NCBI RefSeq assembly: GCF_036885605.1
Contig: NZ_CP142523.1
Coordinates: forward strand, 1,550,001 to 1,614,000
Length of the DNA: 64,000 nucleotides
Direction of reading: 5' to 3'
Origin: Janthinobacterium sp. TB1-E2
Lineage (GTDB): Bacteria > Pseudomonadota > Gammaproteobacteria > Burkholderiales > Burkholderiaceae_D
The position numbers were made by a program, and so were the translations under genes. The first letter of the stretch is position 1; the number at the start of each line of letters is the position of its first letter. Positions 20,008-28,753 of this stretch are shown one piece after another. A model generated the notes under the pieces. That model made no database searches and was not told the DNA's origin. It saw only the letters and a program-made list of their open reading frames with translations.

Positions 20008-22014
20008 ATGAGCGCTACAGAGAACCAAGGGCAGGGCACACAGCAGCAGGGACCAGAAGAGTCACGCGTATTTGACCCGTCGGCAGCATTTGCCGCACAG
20101 GCAACGATTTCCGGCATGGACGCTTACCGCGCCATGGTGGCCGAGGCCGAACACGACTACGAAGGCTTCTGGGCCAAACTGGCGCGCGAAAACCTGAGCT
20201 GGAAAAAGCCGTTCACCCGCACCCTGAACGAAGACAACGCCCCATTCTACAAATGGTTCGAAGACGGCCAGCTGAACGTGTCGTACAACTGCCTGGACCG
20301 CAACATCGAAAATGGCCTGGGCGACAAGACGGCCATCATCTTCGAAGCGGATGACGGCACCGTCACCAAAGCAAGCTATAAAGAACTGCACGAAAAAGTC
20401 TGCAAGTTCGCCAACGGCCTGAAATCCAAGGGTATCGCCAAGGGCGACCGCGTCATCATCTATATGTCGATGTCCGTCGAAGGCGTGGCCGCCATGCAAG
20501 CGTGCGCGCGCATCGGCGCCACCCACTCCGTCGTCTTCGGCGGCTTCTCGGCCAAGTCCTTGCAGGAACGCATCATCGACGCGGGTGCCGTGGCCGTCAT
20601 CACAGGCGACGAGCAATTGCGCGGCGGCAAAAAGCTGCCATTGAAATCCATCGTCGATGAAGCACTGGCGCTGGGCGGCTGCGAGTCCGTGAAAAACGTT
20701 ATCGTGTATAAACGCACCGGCAGCGACCTGCCGATGGTAGCCGGCCGCGACACGTGGCTGCACGAGCTGGTCGAAGGCCAGAGCGCGCAATGCGAACCGG
20801 AATGGGTCGATGCCGAGCATCCACTGTTTATTCTCTACACCTCCGGTTCGACGGGCACGCCGAAGGGCGTGCAGCACTCGAGCGGCGGCTACCTGCTGTG
20901 GGCCGCGCTGACGATGAAGTGGAGCTTCGACATCAAGCCGGACGACGTGTTCTGGTGCACGGCTGACATCGGCTGGGTGACGGGCCACAGCTACATCGCG
21001 TATGGCCCGATGGCCGTGGGCGCCACGCAAGTGGTGTTCGAAGGCATCCCGACCTACCCGAACGCGGGCCGTTTCTGGGAAACCATCAAGAAGCACAACG
21101 TCAGCATTTTCTACACAGCCCCCACGGCCATCCGTTCGCTGATCAAGGCGGCCGACGTGGATCCGAAAGTCCATCCAAGCAACTACGACCTGACGAGCTT
21201 GCGCCTGCTGGGCACGGTCGGCGAGCCAATCAATCCGGAAGCGTGGATGTGGTACTACAAAAACATCGGCGGCGAGAAATGCCCGATCGTCGATACATTC
21301 TGGCAAACGGAAACGGGCGGCCACATGATCACCCCGCTGCCTGGCGCGACGCCGATGGTGCCCGGTTCCTGCACCCTGCCATTGCCGGGCATTATGGCCG
21401 CCATCGTCGACGAAGCTGGCCAGGATGTGCCGAACGGCCAGGGCGGCATTCTGGTGGTGAAACGCCCATGGCCATCAATGATCCGCACGATCTGGAACAA
21501 TCCCGAGCGTTTCAAGTCCAGCTATTTCCCGGAAGAGCTGGGCGGCAAGATGTACCTGGCAGGCGACGGCGCCATCCGCAACAAGGACACGGGCTACTTC
21601 ACGATCACGGGCCGCATCGATGACGTCCTGAACGTGTCGGGCCACCGCATGGGCACGATGGAAATCGAATCGGCCCTGGTCGCCAACCCGCTGGTGGCCG
21701 AGGCCGCCGTGGTGGGCCGTCCGGACGACACGACAGGCGAATCGATCTGCGCCTTCGTGGTGCTCAAGCAAGCGCGCCCGACCGGCGAGGAAGCCAAGAA
21801 GCTGGCCCTGGAGCTGCGCAACTGGGTCGGCAAGGAAATTGGCCCGATCGCGAAACCGAAGGAAATCCGTTTCGGCGACAACCTGCCCAAAACCCGCTCC
21901 GGCAAAATCATGCGCCGCCTGCTGCGCGTGCTGGCCAAGGGCGAGACGATTACGCAGGATGTGTCGACCCTGGAGAATCCGGCGATTCTGGATCAGCTGA
22001 AGGAAGCGTCCTGA
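20008..22014 (+). CDS. acs: Acetyl-CoA synthetase
   Basis: AMP-forming acetate-CoA ligase that activates acetate for the TCA and glyoxylate cycles. The 668-residue protein has the ATP-binding loop [16 protein letters not shown], the substrate motif [10 protein letters not shown], the hinge [21 protein letters not shown] and the C-terminal [11 protein letters not shown], whose Lys is the site of regulatory acetylation in the family. Isocitrate lyase, 17 kb away across the island, would act with it on acetate. Confidence 0.96.
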   Translation: MSATENQGQGTQQQGPEESRVFDPSAAFAAQATISGMDAYRAMVAEAEHDYEGFWAKLARENLSWKKPFTRTLNEDNAPFYKWFEDGQLNVSYNCLDRNIENGLGDKTAIIFEADDGTVTKASYKELHEKVCKFANGLKSKGIAKGDRVIIYMSMSVEGVAAMQACARIGATHSVVFGGFSAKSLQERIIDAGAVAVITGDEQLRGGKKLPLKSIVDEALALGGCESVKNVIVYKRTGSDLPMVAGRDTWLHELVEGQSAQCEPEWVDAEHPLFILYTSGSTGTPKGVQHSSGGYLLWAALTMKWSFDIKPDDVFWCTADIGWVTGHSYIAYGPMAVGATQVVFEGIPTYPNAGRFWETIKKHNVSIFYTAPTAIRSLIKAADVDPKVHPSNYDLTSLRLLGTVGEPINPEAWMWYYKNIGGEKCPIVDTFWQTETGGHMITPLPGATPMVPGSCTLPLPGIMAAIVDEAGQDVPNGQGGILVVKRPWPSMIRTIWNNPERFKSSYFPEELGGKMYLAGDGAIRNKDTGYFTITGRIDDVLNVSGHRMGTMEIESALVANPLVAEAAVVGRPDDTTGESICAFVVLKQARPTGEEAKKLALELRNWVGKEIGPIAKPKEIRFGDNLPKTRSGKIMRRLLRVLAKGETITQDVSTLENPAILDQLKEAS

Positions 22015-22049
22015 TGTTGCTTGGATAGCCAAAATCCAAACCAACATCC

Positions 22050-22076
22050 GGGGTCGGACCCTGAGGGTCCGACCCC
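22050..22076. repeat. REP-like GGGTCGGACCC palindrome
   Basis: Perfect 12-bp arms GGGGTCGGACCC / GGGTCCGACCCC around TGA, 36 bases after acs, with no T-run. Short palindromes with this GGTCGGACC core are scattered through many betaproteobacterial genomes, so this is likely a dispersed REP-type element that may also act as a weak terminator. Confidence 0.55.
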
Positions 22077-22129
22077 AGCCTTTACTAGGTTACTGTAGAA
22101 GCGCAACTTTTACCCCACGGTAAATAACT

Positions 22130-22158
22130 TTGGCAGTCCGTAGATTCTTTGCTATAAT
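22130..22158 (+). promoter_or_regulatory. Sigma-70 promoter of tRNA-Ser
   Basis: -35 TTGGCA (22130-22135), 17-base spacer, -10 TATAAT (22153-22158), 60 bases upstream of tRNA-Ser. Confidence 0.8.
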
Positions 22159-22217
22159 CTGCGGCTTCGCGACAAGCGAGAAATAGTACGCAATGTAAGT
22201 AAGACACATTGCCTGCA

Positions 22218-22308
22218 GGAGAGGTGGATGAGTGGTTGAAGTCGCACGCCTGGAAAGCGTGTATAGGTTCATAGCCTATCGGGGGTTCGAATCCCCCTCT
22301 CTCCGCCA
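22218..22308 (+). tRNA. tRNA-Ser (GGA), island attachment site
   Basis: Acceptor GGAGAGG / TCTCTCC with a closing G-U, D arm, anticodon loop CTGGAAA with anticodon GGA, the long class II variable arm, T arm GGGGGTTCGAATCCCCC, discriminator G and encoded CCA. Its 3' part (22289-22301) recurs exactly at 36001-36013, so it is the likely integration target of the island that follows. Confidence 0.96.
22289..22301 (+). repeat. Putative attL core in the tRNA-Ser 3' end
   Basis: The 13 bases GAATCCCCCTCTC are repeated exactly at 36001-36013, with two of the next three bases on the left also shared. An integrase gene starts 229 bases downstream. Confidence 0.55.
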
Positions 22309-22329
22309 AAGATACAAATTGGCCAGTTC

Positions 22330-22418
22330 AAGGAAGTCCAAGAACGTCCACAAAAAACCGTTTTAGCCCGTGCTAAAGCGGTTTTTTTGTATTCTGGCGT
22401 CCAGCACTGTCCAGCTGC
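22330..22418 (+). other. Putative integrase arm-site repeats beside attL
   Basis: Imperfect direct repeats of an AAGNANGTCCA-type element occur at 22330-22351 (AAGGAAGTCC, AAGAACGTCC) and related GTCCAG elements near 22399-22414. P4-type integrases bind such short arm repeats next to the attachment core; the assignment is by analogy. Confidence 0.4.
22356..22388 (+). terminator. Intrinsic terminator downstream of tRNA-Ser
   Basis: Arms AACCGTTTTAGC and GCTAAAGCGGTT (one G-U pair), loop CCGT, then seven or more T. It is inside the island, so it replaces the tRNA gene's original terminator. Confidence 0.85.
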
Positions 22419-22529
22419 AGCCAGCAAAAATCGGAGCTAGATACAGATCAGCTTACCCCAAGTCTGGCAACCAAGCCCTCATTCACCGGTCTAAAGTGAT
22501 TTCTGACGCATATGCTGAGGAGACCAGCC

Positions 22530-23819
22530 ATGGCCAAGATTATCCCTCCCCTGACCGAGTTCCAGGTTAAAAATGCCAAGCCCAGGCAAAAGTCATACAA
22601 GCTGTTCGATGGCGGCGGCCTGTACGTTGAAGTGATGCCCAGCGGTTCGCGGATCTGGCGCATGAAATTCCGTCAATCGAACGGCAAGGAGAATACGCTG
22701 ACCTTCGGGCCTTATCCGGAAATTTCGATCATGGTGGCGCGTGAAAAGCGCACGGAAGCGCGCCGCTTGCAGTTGCAGGGAATCGACCCCGGCAAGTACC
22801 GCGACGACGCCAGGCGGCTCGCCGCCGAAAAAGCATCCAATTCCTTCGAGAAAATCGCCCGCGAGTGGTACGCGAATAAGGTGCCAACATGGAGCGAGCG
22901 CACTGCCAAGAACATGCTGCAGCGCCTGGAAGCCGATATTTTTCCAAGCATCGGCGACAGGCCGATCACGGAAATCCGGCACCGCGAACTGATTGCCACG
23001 CTGCGCAAGATCGAGGCGCGCGGCGCCACCGAGATCGCACATCGCCTGAAGGCCGTCTGCTCGCAGATATTCAGCTACGCCATCCAGTGCGGTCTGGCTG
23101 ACCGCAACCTGGTGGTGGACATGAAGGACGTCCTGAAGACCAAGCGCGTTTCGCACTTCGCCGCCATCGATGCCGATGAATTGCCCGCCTTCCTGGACAC
23201 GCTGGCGCGCAACGAGGCGCGCATGTTCGAGCCGACGCGCATCGCGCTGCGCCTGATGCTGCTGGTCTTCGTGCGCACCAGCGAACTGATAGAGACGCCA
23301 TGGAGCGAAGTCGATCTGGAGAAGGGAGAGTGGATCATTCCCTGGCAGCGCATGAAGCGTGGCAAGCTGACCGTCAATCCCGACATGACCAATCACCACG
23401 TCTGCCTTTCGCGCCAAGCGCTGGCCTTGTTGCACCAGCTGCACACCATCACGGGCCGCAGCACGTATCTGTTTCCAAACCAGCGCGACCACGACAAGCC
23501 GCTGAGCAACAACACGTTGCTGGTGGCGCTGGCCCGCATGGGCTACAAGGGCCGCATGACGGGCCACGGCTTCCGGGCGCTGGCCATGAGCACCATCAAG
23601 GAGCGCCTGGGCTACCGCCATGAAGTGGTGGACCGCCAACTGGCGCACGCGCCCAAGGACAAGGTGGCCAGCGCCTACGACCGCGCCCAGTTCCTGTCGG
23701 AGCGCCGCAAGATGATGCAGGAGTGGGCCGACTATCTGGAAGCCGTGGAACGCGGTGATACGCCGCAGCCAGGCCATCATGGATCGCTGGAACTGGTGTG
23801 GCCAGCGCCGCATCGTTAA
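22530..23819 (+). CDS. P4-type tyrosine integrase
   Basis: Site-specific recombinase expected to integrate and excise the island at tRNA-Ser. The 429-residue protein has the N-terminal arm-DNA-binding domain (DUF4102 type, KLFDGGGLYVEVMPSGSRIWRM), a central SAM-like core-binding domain and the C-terminal catalytic domain with Arg in LVFVRTSELIETPWSEVD, HGFR in TGHGFRALAMS, His in RQLAHAPKD and the nucleophile Tyr in VASAYDRA. AGGAG lies eight bases before the ATG at 22530, preferred to the ATG at 22512. Confidence 0.93.
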   Translation: MAKIIPPLTEFQVKNAKPRQKSYKLFDGGGLYVEVMPSGSRIWRMKFRQSNGKENTLTFGPYPEISIMVAREKRTEARRLQLQGIDPGKYRDDARRLAAEKASNSFEKIAREWYANKVPTWSERTAKNMLQRLEADIFPSIGDRPITEIRHRELIATLRKIEARGATEIAHRLKAVCSQIFSYAIQCGLADRNLVVDMKDVLKTKRVSHFAAIDADELPAFLDTLARNEARMFEPTRIALRLMLLVFVRTSELIETPWSEVDLEKGEWIIPWQRMKRGKLTVNPDMTNHHVCLSRQALALLHQLHTITGRSTYLFPNQRDHDKPLSNNTLLVALARMGYKGRMTGHGFRALAMSTIKERLGYRHEVVDRQLAHAPKDKVASAYDRAQFLSERRKMMQEWADYLEAVERGDTPQPGHHGSLELVWPAPHR

Positions 23820-23829
23820 GGAGACAGTC

Positions 23830-24453
23830 ATGCCAAGACGAATTGAACCTCTGACAGAGCAGCAGCTGTTACAGGCAGAGCCTGGGGACAAACCATTCAG
23901 GTTATTCGACGGCTACGGCCTGTATGTTGAAGTCATGCCGACTGGCTCGAAGGTCTGGCGCATGAAATTTCGCCAGAAGGACGGCAAGGAAAATGCCCTG
24001 ACATTCGGCCACTACCCGGAAGTATCGCCAACGCTTGCTCGATGCCGCCGCGCAGTCGCCCGCCAGATGCTGCATGATGGGCTGGACCCGCGTACAGAGT
24101 TCGACGCGGCCCACATGCGTCCACCGAAGCCCGTCAGGCGGCATTGCCTGCTTCCAGTTGCCATGGACGATAGAAAGGTGGAGCGCTGCGTAAGCCAGGT
24201 TGGAAGGCAAGCGCTGGAGCGGTTGCACGGCCTTGTATTCCCGGCGCTGAGCCGCGTCGTGGCCGACGAAGGCGTGCGAAGCGACATGCAGATCATGCTG
24301 GAGGAAATCCAGAAGGAGCGCGGCACAGAGGTGATTGATTTGCTGTACGACTACTGTGCCGACATCATCTTTGGCTGCCTTGGATTGGGCATTGATGAAG
24401 ATGATTTGATCGAGGCCATGAGGGATGCCAGGGTGGCGCAGCGGCGGAGGTGA
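23830..24453 (+). CDS. Integrase arm-domain paralogue lacking the catalytic domain
   Basis: A 207-residue protein starting 10 bases after the integrase stop with its own AAGGAGA Shine-Dalgarno. Residues about 1-75 copy the integrase arm-binding domain closely (PFRLFDGYGLYVEVMPTGSK, then VWRMKFRQKDGKENALTFGHYPE). After that it diverges into an unrelated region (CVSQVGRQALERLHGLVFPALSRVV, then a C-terminal acidic helix pair LLYDYCADIIFGCLGLGIDEDD) with no Arg-His-Arg-Tyr set. It might occupy integrase arm sites and so act as a directionality or control factor; this is inference. Confidence 0.75.
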   Translation: MPRRIEPLTEQQLLQAEPGDKPFRLFDGYGLYVEVMPTGSKVWRMKFRQKDGKENALTFGHYPEVSPTLARCRRAVARQMLHDGLDPRTEFDAAHMRPPKPVRRHCLLPVAMDDRKVERCVSQVGRQALERLHGLVFPALSRVVADEGVRSDMQIMLEEIQKERGTEVIDLLYDYCADIIFGCLGLGIDEDDLIEAMRDARVAQRRR

Positions 24454-24492
24454 GTCTATCTATGCCGCAGGTATCCCGGTACTTTCCCGGCT

Positions 24493-24810
24493 TCATTCGG
24501 TTCTGGTCCCTTTGTTAGCGAATGGCTTGGCGCTTGATGAAGTGTCGATTATTGAGGATGCTGTGTTTGCAGGCCTGCTGGCCTCGATACACGCTTGCAT
24601 CCAACATAGCACCTCGCTCCTGAGCCATGCAGAGGAGCGTCCTTGAAGCTTGACAGGGGGAGGGAAGGTGCCTTCCTTGATGCCCGCATAAACGCTGCTG
24701 CGCGACTTGCCGCAGGTCGCCAGCACTTCGCCCAGGCGGATGAAGCGCTCTTCGCCCATGCGAGGTTCAACGCGGCGCTCTTTCAGGTATTCGGCTGTCG
24801 CTGCTTTCAT
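24493..24810 (-). CDS. AlpA-family regulator
   Basis: A 105-residue DNA-binding protein of the AlpA type found in P4-like islands, where it controls integrase or excision. The core reads FIRLGEVLATCGKSRSSVYAGI, then KEGTFPPPVKLQGRSSAWLRSE, a winged-helix MerR-like domain; the C-terminal 35 residues are Ser/Ala-rich. A GGGG run precedes the ATG at 24810; the 65 upstream in-frame residues are not protein-like. It converges on the integrase operon. Confidence 0.85.
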   Translation of the reverse strand: MKAATAEYLKERRVEPRMGEERFIRLGEVLATCGKSRSSVYAGIKEGTFPPPVKLQGRSSAWLRSEVLCWMQACIEASRPANTASSIIDTSSSAKPFANKGTRTE

Positions 24811-25402
24811 GGCGTCCCCCTTCGTGAACCAAAAATGCCAGCGGCAGCACCGGGGCGAATGGCATATGTGGCAGGCCTTGCCCTGCCACCGATTCGTCCT
24901 TCGTCGAGACCCGCTCGCAATCATTATTCCGAAAACATGGGTCCAGTATCGAATGCCGTAATCGCTGGTGCAACAAGAATCGGCCTGCCATGCCACTTGG
25001 ATCAAGCCTGCCGCGCACTTTGTGTGAGATCAAGGCTGGACACAGGAGCGGGTTCGTGGAAGCTTTAGCAGCTAAAAATTGGGCAATCGACAGCGAATTC
25101 CTCATGCCATAGATGCATTGGCGCGGCCCCGATTTCATTGATCCTGTTGGTGTATCGCCGCCACAAGTGCATACGACTGCTGGCATCTCACGCCGTCAAT
25201 ACCTGCCAGCAATCGTTTTGACCGCCTCCAGGGGGAGCTCTTTCTGTCCACGCGGAAAGGCGCAGCCATCAGAGGAGAAGCGCGCTATTGCCGTGTAGTA
25301 CTCGTACAGCAGACTATGAAAATTTGTTGCTGACATTGATCAAGGGCAGCACAGATGTATGTCAAATGTTCCCACTTGGACGCTGCCTATTGCCGCTGAT
25401 CA

Positions 25403-25636
25403 ACCGTGCTACTTTCGGCATACATTCCTGCTAAATCTGCTCTCGTACCTGCAAAAAAATGGTTCGACCGAGGTATTACCCGGTGATTAAAGGGTTTCAG
25501 TCGCTGCACAGGGCGGAACTACCGTGCTAGTTTCGGCATACATTCCTGCTAAATTTGCTTTCGTACCTGTAAAAAAATGGTTTGGTCGAAGTTGTGTCCG
25601 ACGATTTTTGTGGTTTAGTCGCTGTGCGAAGCGGGG
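25403..25636. repeat. 118-bp tandem repeat, two copies
   Basis: Copies begin at 25403 and 25521. The first 62 bases are nearly identical (both carry TTTCGGCATACATTCCTGCT and a run of seven A before TGGTT); the second halves have drifted but both end in a TCGCTG-type segment. It is non-coding and lies upstream of the ATPase/HNH operon. Confidence 0.85.
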
Positions 25637-25645
25637 CAGGATAGG

Positions 25646-25678
25646 TGAAGTTAGCTAACCTGCGGTTAGCTAACTTCA
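25646..25678. repeat. Perfect inverted repeat with 15-bp arms
   Basis: Arms TGAAGTTAGCTAACC and GGTTAGCTAACTTCA around TGC. Each arm also holds the smaller palindrome GTTAGCTAAC. It follows the tandem repeat by 10 bases and has no T-run on the plus strand. Operator, recombination site or RNA structure are all possible. Confidence 0.85.
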
Positions 25679-26076
25679 CATCCCTTATTCGCGCCTGCGG
25701 CACTCAACGGTATCCTGCTCTGCGAGGCCCGGCGGCCGAGGGCGCGAACAGCATGCGGCCCTGGTAACTTGCCAGGGCAAGCTGGTCGGAGGCCAGACGG
25801 GGCACAAGGTAACGATGCTGAAACGCGTCGCGCAGCCGACAAAGAGCGGCTTCCAACCGTCGCCGCAGCAATGCGAGCGATGCCACGGTATTTTCGGAGG
25901 TGATTGAGGCGGGTGGTGTGTTGAGCACGTGCGTTCACGAGCTGGTGCATAAGTATGACCTGCGGCGATCCTAGTGTATGAAGGATAGCAGTCTTTCGGA
26001 AAGCCGTAGAGGACTTGTTGAGCCGGGGAACTCTCGGTTACAGTGGCGGGAATCTATTAAAACCAGAGGGGAAAAG

Positions 26077-27537
26077 GTGATCGAATACGTTCATATCGAT
26101 GGCCATCGTGCCAAACTCGCAAATCAGAAGTTTCCCCGCTATTTCAGTGTCGACTCTATTGCTGTCTTGATTGGCGCAAACGGCTCGGGTAAGACACGAT
26201 TGCTGATCAACGTCGCTGAGGCACTTACTGCAGGCACCCAGATTGGTGGCCAGGGCCATTGGCGAGGCTGGGATCAGCATGGCCAACCGACAGGGGACGA
26301 CACAAGGAATCCGCCACCCGGTCAAGGGGTGGTCTATTACACGCCGCTACCCTATCGGCGCGCGATCTCGCCACACCGGCACTTTTTTGACGCGTCCGGG
26401 TTTGGCGGTCACTTGTCTCGCTCCCGCTCATATCGGCAGTATCGATTCGTTACTGAGAGGCTTGAAGTCGAAGCACGTCTTATGGCGCGGATGTCGTACC
26501 GAAATGACGTGTTTCAACGGCTGATCGTTCCGAGGATGCTTGAGCCCGACTGTCAGCTGATTGATCCAGTGATGGACGCTCGCCGTCTGGAGCTGGTAAA
26601 AGGTCAAACGTTGTCGTTGGGCGATATCAGCTACACGGCTGATCTTGGCTCTTTTGCCAATTCCATCGAATCGTGGATTCTCCACCTTCTGGAAAACTCA
26701 GAGCACGAGCCTGTGGTGCTACTGGCTACCCTTGAGCATTCGGCGAAGACCTTGAAACAGCGACCTCACGCGATCCGCGCTTTCCTGGAATTTATCGGGA
26801 TAGCAACTTTCAATCCAATCCGGGACCAGGATAGCTCCCAGGCATTTCAGAAGCTTGAAGGTTTCAGAAAACTCGTTTCGACGACAGCGAGTTTTTATAG
26901 AGCTTCCCTTTCGAAAGGCCTCAATCCGATCGCCAGCAGAGAACAGATTGGATACGAAATGGAGCTGGACTACGAGGGGGCGCCGCGCCGGCTTGGCTCA
27001 AGTGTCGGAGCGTTTGAAATAGGATGGGAAAACCTGAGCTCCGGATTATTGTCGCTTGTAGAGCAATTCACGAGGCTGGAACTGGGACTCGAGCGACTGC
27101 GGAAGCGCGGCTTGACATCCGTACTAGTGTTGATCGACGAAGGGGACGCATATCTTCACATGGATTGGCAGCGACAGTATGTACTCCATTTGAATGCATT
27201 CCTGGAGCGTATCAAACGTGATCTCCGCTACGATTCTCTTCAGGTCTTGCTAGCAACGCACTCACCCATTATTTCAGGTGACTTTCCGTCTCCGATGGTG
27301 CAGCTCCTGGGGCAGGATCGCCATCATGAGTTCAAGACCTTTGGCAGCTCTCTTGATGCGCTTGTACTCGACACCTTTGGTACGGCTTCTATTGGCGAGT
27401 TTGCCGCGCGCAAAATCAAGGAGCTACGTAAGAATTTTGTCGAAGGGAAGCTCGAGCCGAGCGACTATGCATTAATTGACGAAATTGGGGACGAAGGGCT
27501 GCGCAGAGCCATCCTGTCATCGATGGAGGGCGAATGA
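26077..27537 (+). CDS. Septu-like AAA/ABC-type ATPase (PtuA-like)
   Basis: A 486-residue ATPase of the SMC/ABC-like type used in defence systems. Walker A GANGSGKT at about residue 30, ABC signature NLSSGLLSLVEQF, Walker B SVLVLIDEGDAYLHM and H-loop LLATHSPII are all present. The next gene encodes an HNH protein overlapping by four bases (ATGA), the PtuA-PtuB arrangement of Septu. The GTG at 26077 is chosen because AGAGGGGAAAAG precedes it; an ATG at 25978 would add 33 poorly structured residues without a Shine-Dalgarno. Confidence 0.82.
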   Translation: MIEYVHIDGHRAKLANQKFPRYFSVDSIAVLIGANGSGKTRLLINVAEALTAGTQIGGQGHWRGWDQHGQPTGDDTRNPPPGQGVVYYTPLPYRRAISPHRHFFDASGFGGHLSRSRSYRQYRFVTERLEVEARLMARMSYRNDVFQRLIVPRMLEPDCQLIDPVMDARRLELVKGQTLSLGDISYTADLGSFANSIESWILHLLENSEHEPVVLLATLEHSAKTLKQRPHAIRAFLEFIGIATFNPIRDQDSSQAFQKLEGFRKLVSTTASFYRASLSKGLNPIASREQIGYEMELDYEGAPRRLGSSVGAFEIGWENLSSGLLSLVEQFTRLELGLERLRKRGLTSVLVLIDEGDAYLHMDWQRQYVLHLNAFLERIKRDLRYDSLQVLLATHSPIISGDFPSPMVQLLGQDRHHEFKTFGSSLDALVLDTFGTASIGEFAARKIKELRKNFVEGKLEPSDYALIDEIGDEGLRRAILSSMEGE

Positions 27538-28475
27538 TCATCGATATCCATGACGTATGGCACGCGGCCTCTGTTAAGCATGAGCAATACGTTCGTGCAA
27601 AGATGGAGGCCGCCTGGAAAAAACTTTACCGGGTTGGCCCGCCTACGCCTCTTCTCGCTCAGGTGTACGCATTCATCCGCAAACATGAAATCGAGATCGT
27701 ATGCGCTTCGACACGAAGCTATATCGCAAGTGCCCGCGATTACGATTCCCAGTTTCCGCCCGGATCAGTGGAGCGAACGACGGCGGAACTCATCTTGAAC
27801 AAAGTCTTCAATTACGACATGTTCAGGGATGCCAGGATAGGCTGGAGAGCTTACGAATTATGTGCGAGCAGCCCGTATAGGGTTTGTCCTTATTGCCATC
27901 TCGTCCCTACCGATACGAAAAAAAAGGACGCCGATAACAAGGGCTATCGGCCACAACTGGATCACTTCATTACAAAAGCGGACTATCCGTTTCTTGCGCT
28001 GTCGCTCGGCAACCTAGTGCCAAGCTGCGGAGATTGCAACGGCCCGGCCATGAAGCACGAAGTGCGCGTTCTGACGAACGCGCACTTGTTTCCTTTGGCT
28101 GATACAGCTGTGCTGACGTTCAAACTGCGGCCTAGGGAGGGGAAGCCATGGTCACCGTTGCTAAAGGCGCTTCGGTTACCTCTTGATGAGTATGAAATTC
28201 TCATCGATACCCCTTCAGGTAACGTAGCCGCTCAAAACTCGCTTCAGACATTCCAGCTGACCGATCGCTATCAAAATTATTTGCATGAAGCGTATCGCGT
28301 CGCGAAGATGGACAAGAACCCCGCCTGGCTGCGAACGATCGCAACGAAGCTGGGGTTTCATCTATCGTTGGAAGATCAACTAGGTTTCCCCATCGAGGAC
28401 AAGGGAATGAGGTTTAAAAATATTCCCCAAGGAAAAATGCGGTTGGATGTGTATGTCGACAGCCGCAAGTGGTGA
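27534..28475 (+). CDS. Septu-like HNH endonuclease (PtuB-like)
   Basis: A 313-residue partner of the ATPase. The HNH/treble-clef core lies at about residues 117-178: CPYCHLVPTD, QLDHFITKADYPFLALSLGNL and PSCGDCN, giving two Cys pairs for zinc and the catalytic His in LDHF. The start overlaps the ATPase stop, so the two are translated together. In known Septu systems the complex degrades nucleic acid on phage infection; that role here is inferred. Confidence 0.82.
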   Translation: MIIDIHDVWHAASVKHEQYVRAKMEAAWKKLYRVGPPTPLLAQVYAFIRKHEIEIVCASTRSYIASARDYDSQFPPGSVERTTAELILNKVFNYDMFRDARIGWRAYELCASSPYRVCPYCHLVPTDTKKKDADNKGYRPQLDHFITKADYPFLALSLGNLVPSCGDCNGPAMKHEVRVLTNAHLFPLADTAVLTFKLRPREGKPWSPLLKALRLPLDEYEILIDTPSGNVAAQNSLQTFQLTDRYQNYLHEAYRVAKMDKNPAWLRTIATKLGFHLSLEDQLGFPIEDKGMRFKNIPQGKMRLDVYVDSRKW

Positions 28476-28520
28476 TGCCGCACGGGGACGCCTGATCATG
28501 AAACGCCAACGTCAAAAAAA

Positions 28521-28529
28521 GGGGGGGGG
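28521..28529 (+). repeat. G9 homopolymer after A7
   Basis: Seven A followed by nine G, 45 bases after the HNH stop and 15 bases before the first tRNA-Phe fragment. It is outside any convincing gene. Confidence 0.8.
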
Positions 28530-28544
28530 CTATGGGGATATTCT

Positions 28545-28599
28545 TGGTGGCCCTGGGCGGAATCGAACCATCGGCACAAGGATTTTTAACCCTAGGCTC
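28545..28599 (-). repeat. tRNA-Phe 3' fragment, copy A (att-like)
   Basis: Minus-strand 3' half of tRNA-Phe from the D-arm end to CCA, degraded: acceptor GGGCCACCA, T arm TGGTTCGATTCC, anticodon region altered to TTAAAAATCC. Compared with copy C it has several mismatches. No 5' half is present, so it is not a working tRNA gene. Confidence 0.75.
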
Positions 28600-28753
28600 G
28601 ACGCAATGAAACTGGTTGCTGAATTCGATTGGTAGTGGCCAACTAGCTAAAAGCCACCATTATCGATAGTCAGTTGGTAGCTTAAAATCGTTCAAATAAT
28701 GTCTTGGCCGACGTTGCCATTATGATTTGTGGGTGATAAGAGCCATTATGCGG

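Larger units (their letters stand above)
24811..26076. other. 1.27-kb island segment without a convincing gene
   Basis: Between AlpA and the ATPase gene. It contains a two-copy 118-bp tandem repeat (25403-25636), a long palindrome (25646-25678) and a GC-rich part (25690-25960) where a minus-strand frame at 25704-25928 (residues such as LLRRRLEAALCRLRDAFQHRYL) might be the remnant of a gene, but it has no Shine-Dalgarno and no family that I recognise. Confidence 0.5.

Noticed and set aside
28447..28635. Short plus-strand frame with RNRTIGTRIFNP-like residues
   Set aside because: This peptide pattern arises from translating the reverse complement of a tRNA-Phe 3' end; it is a tRNA shadow, as is the frame at 35681-35866.
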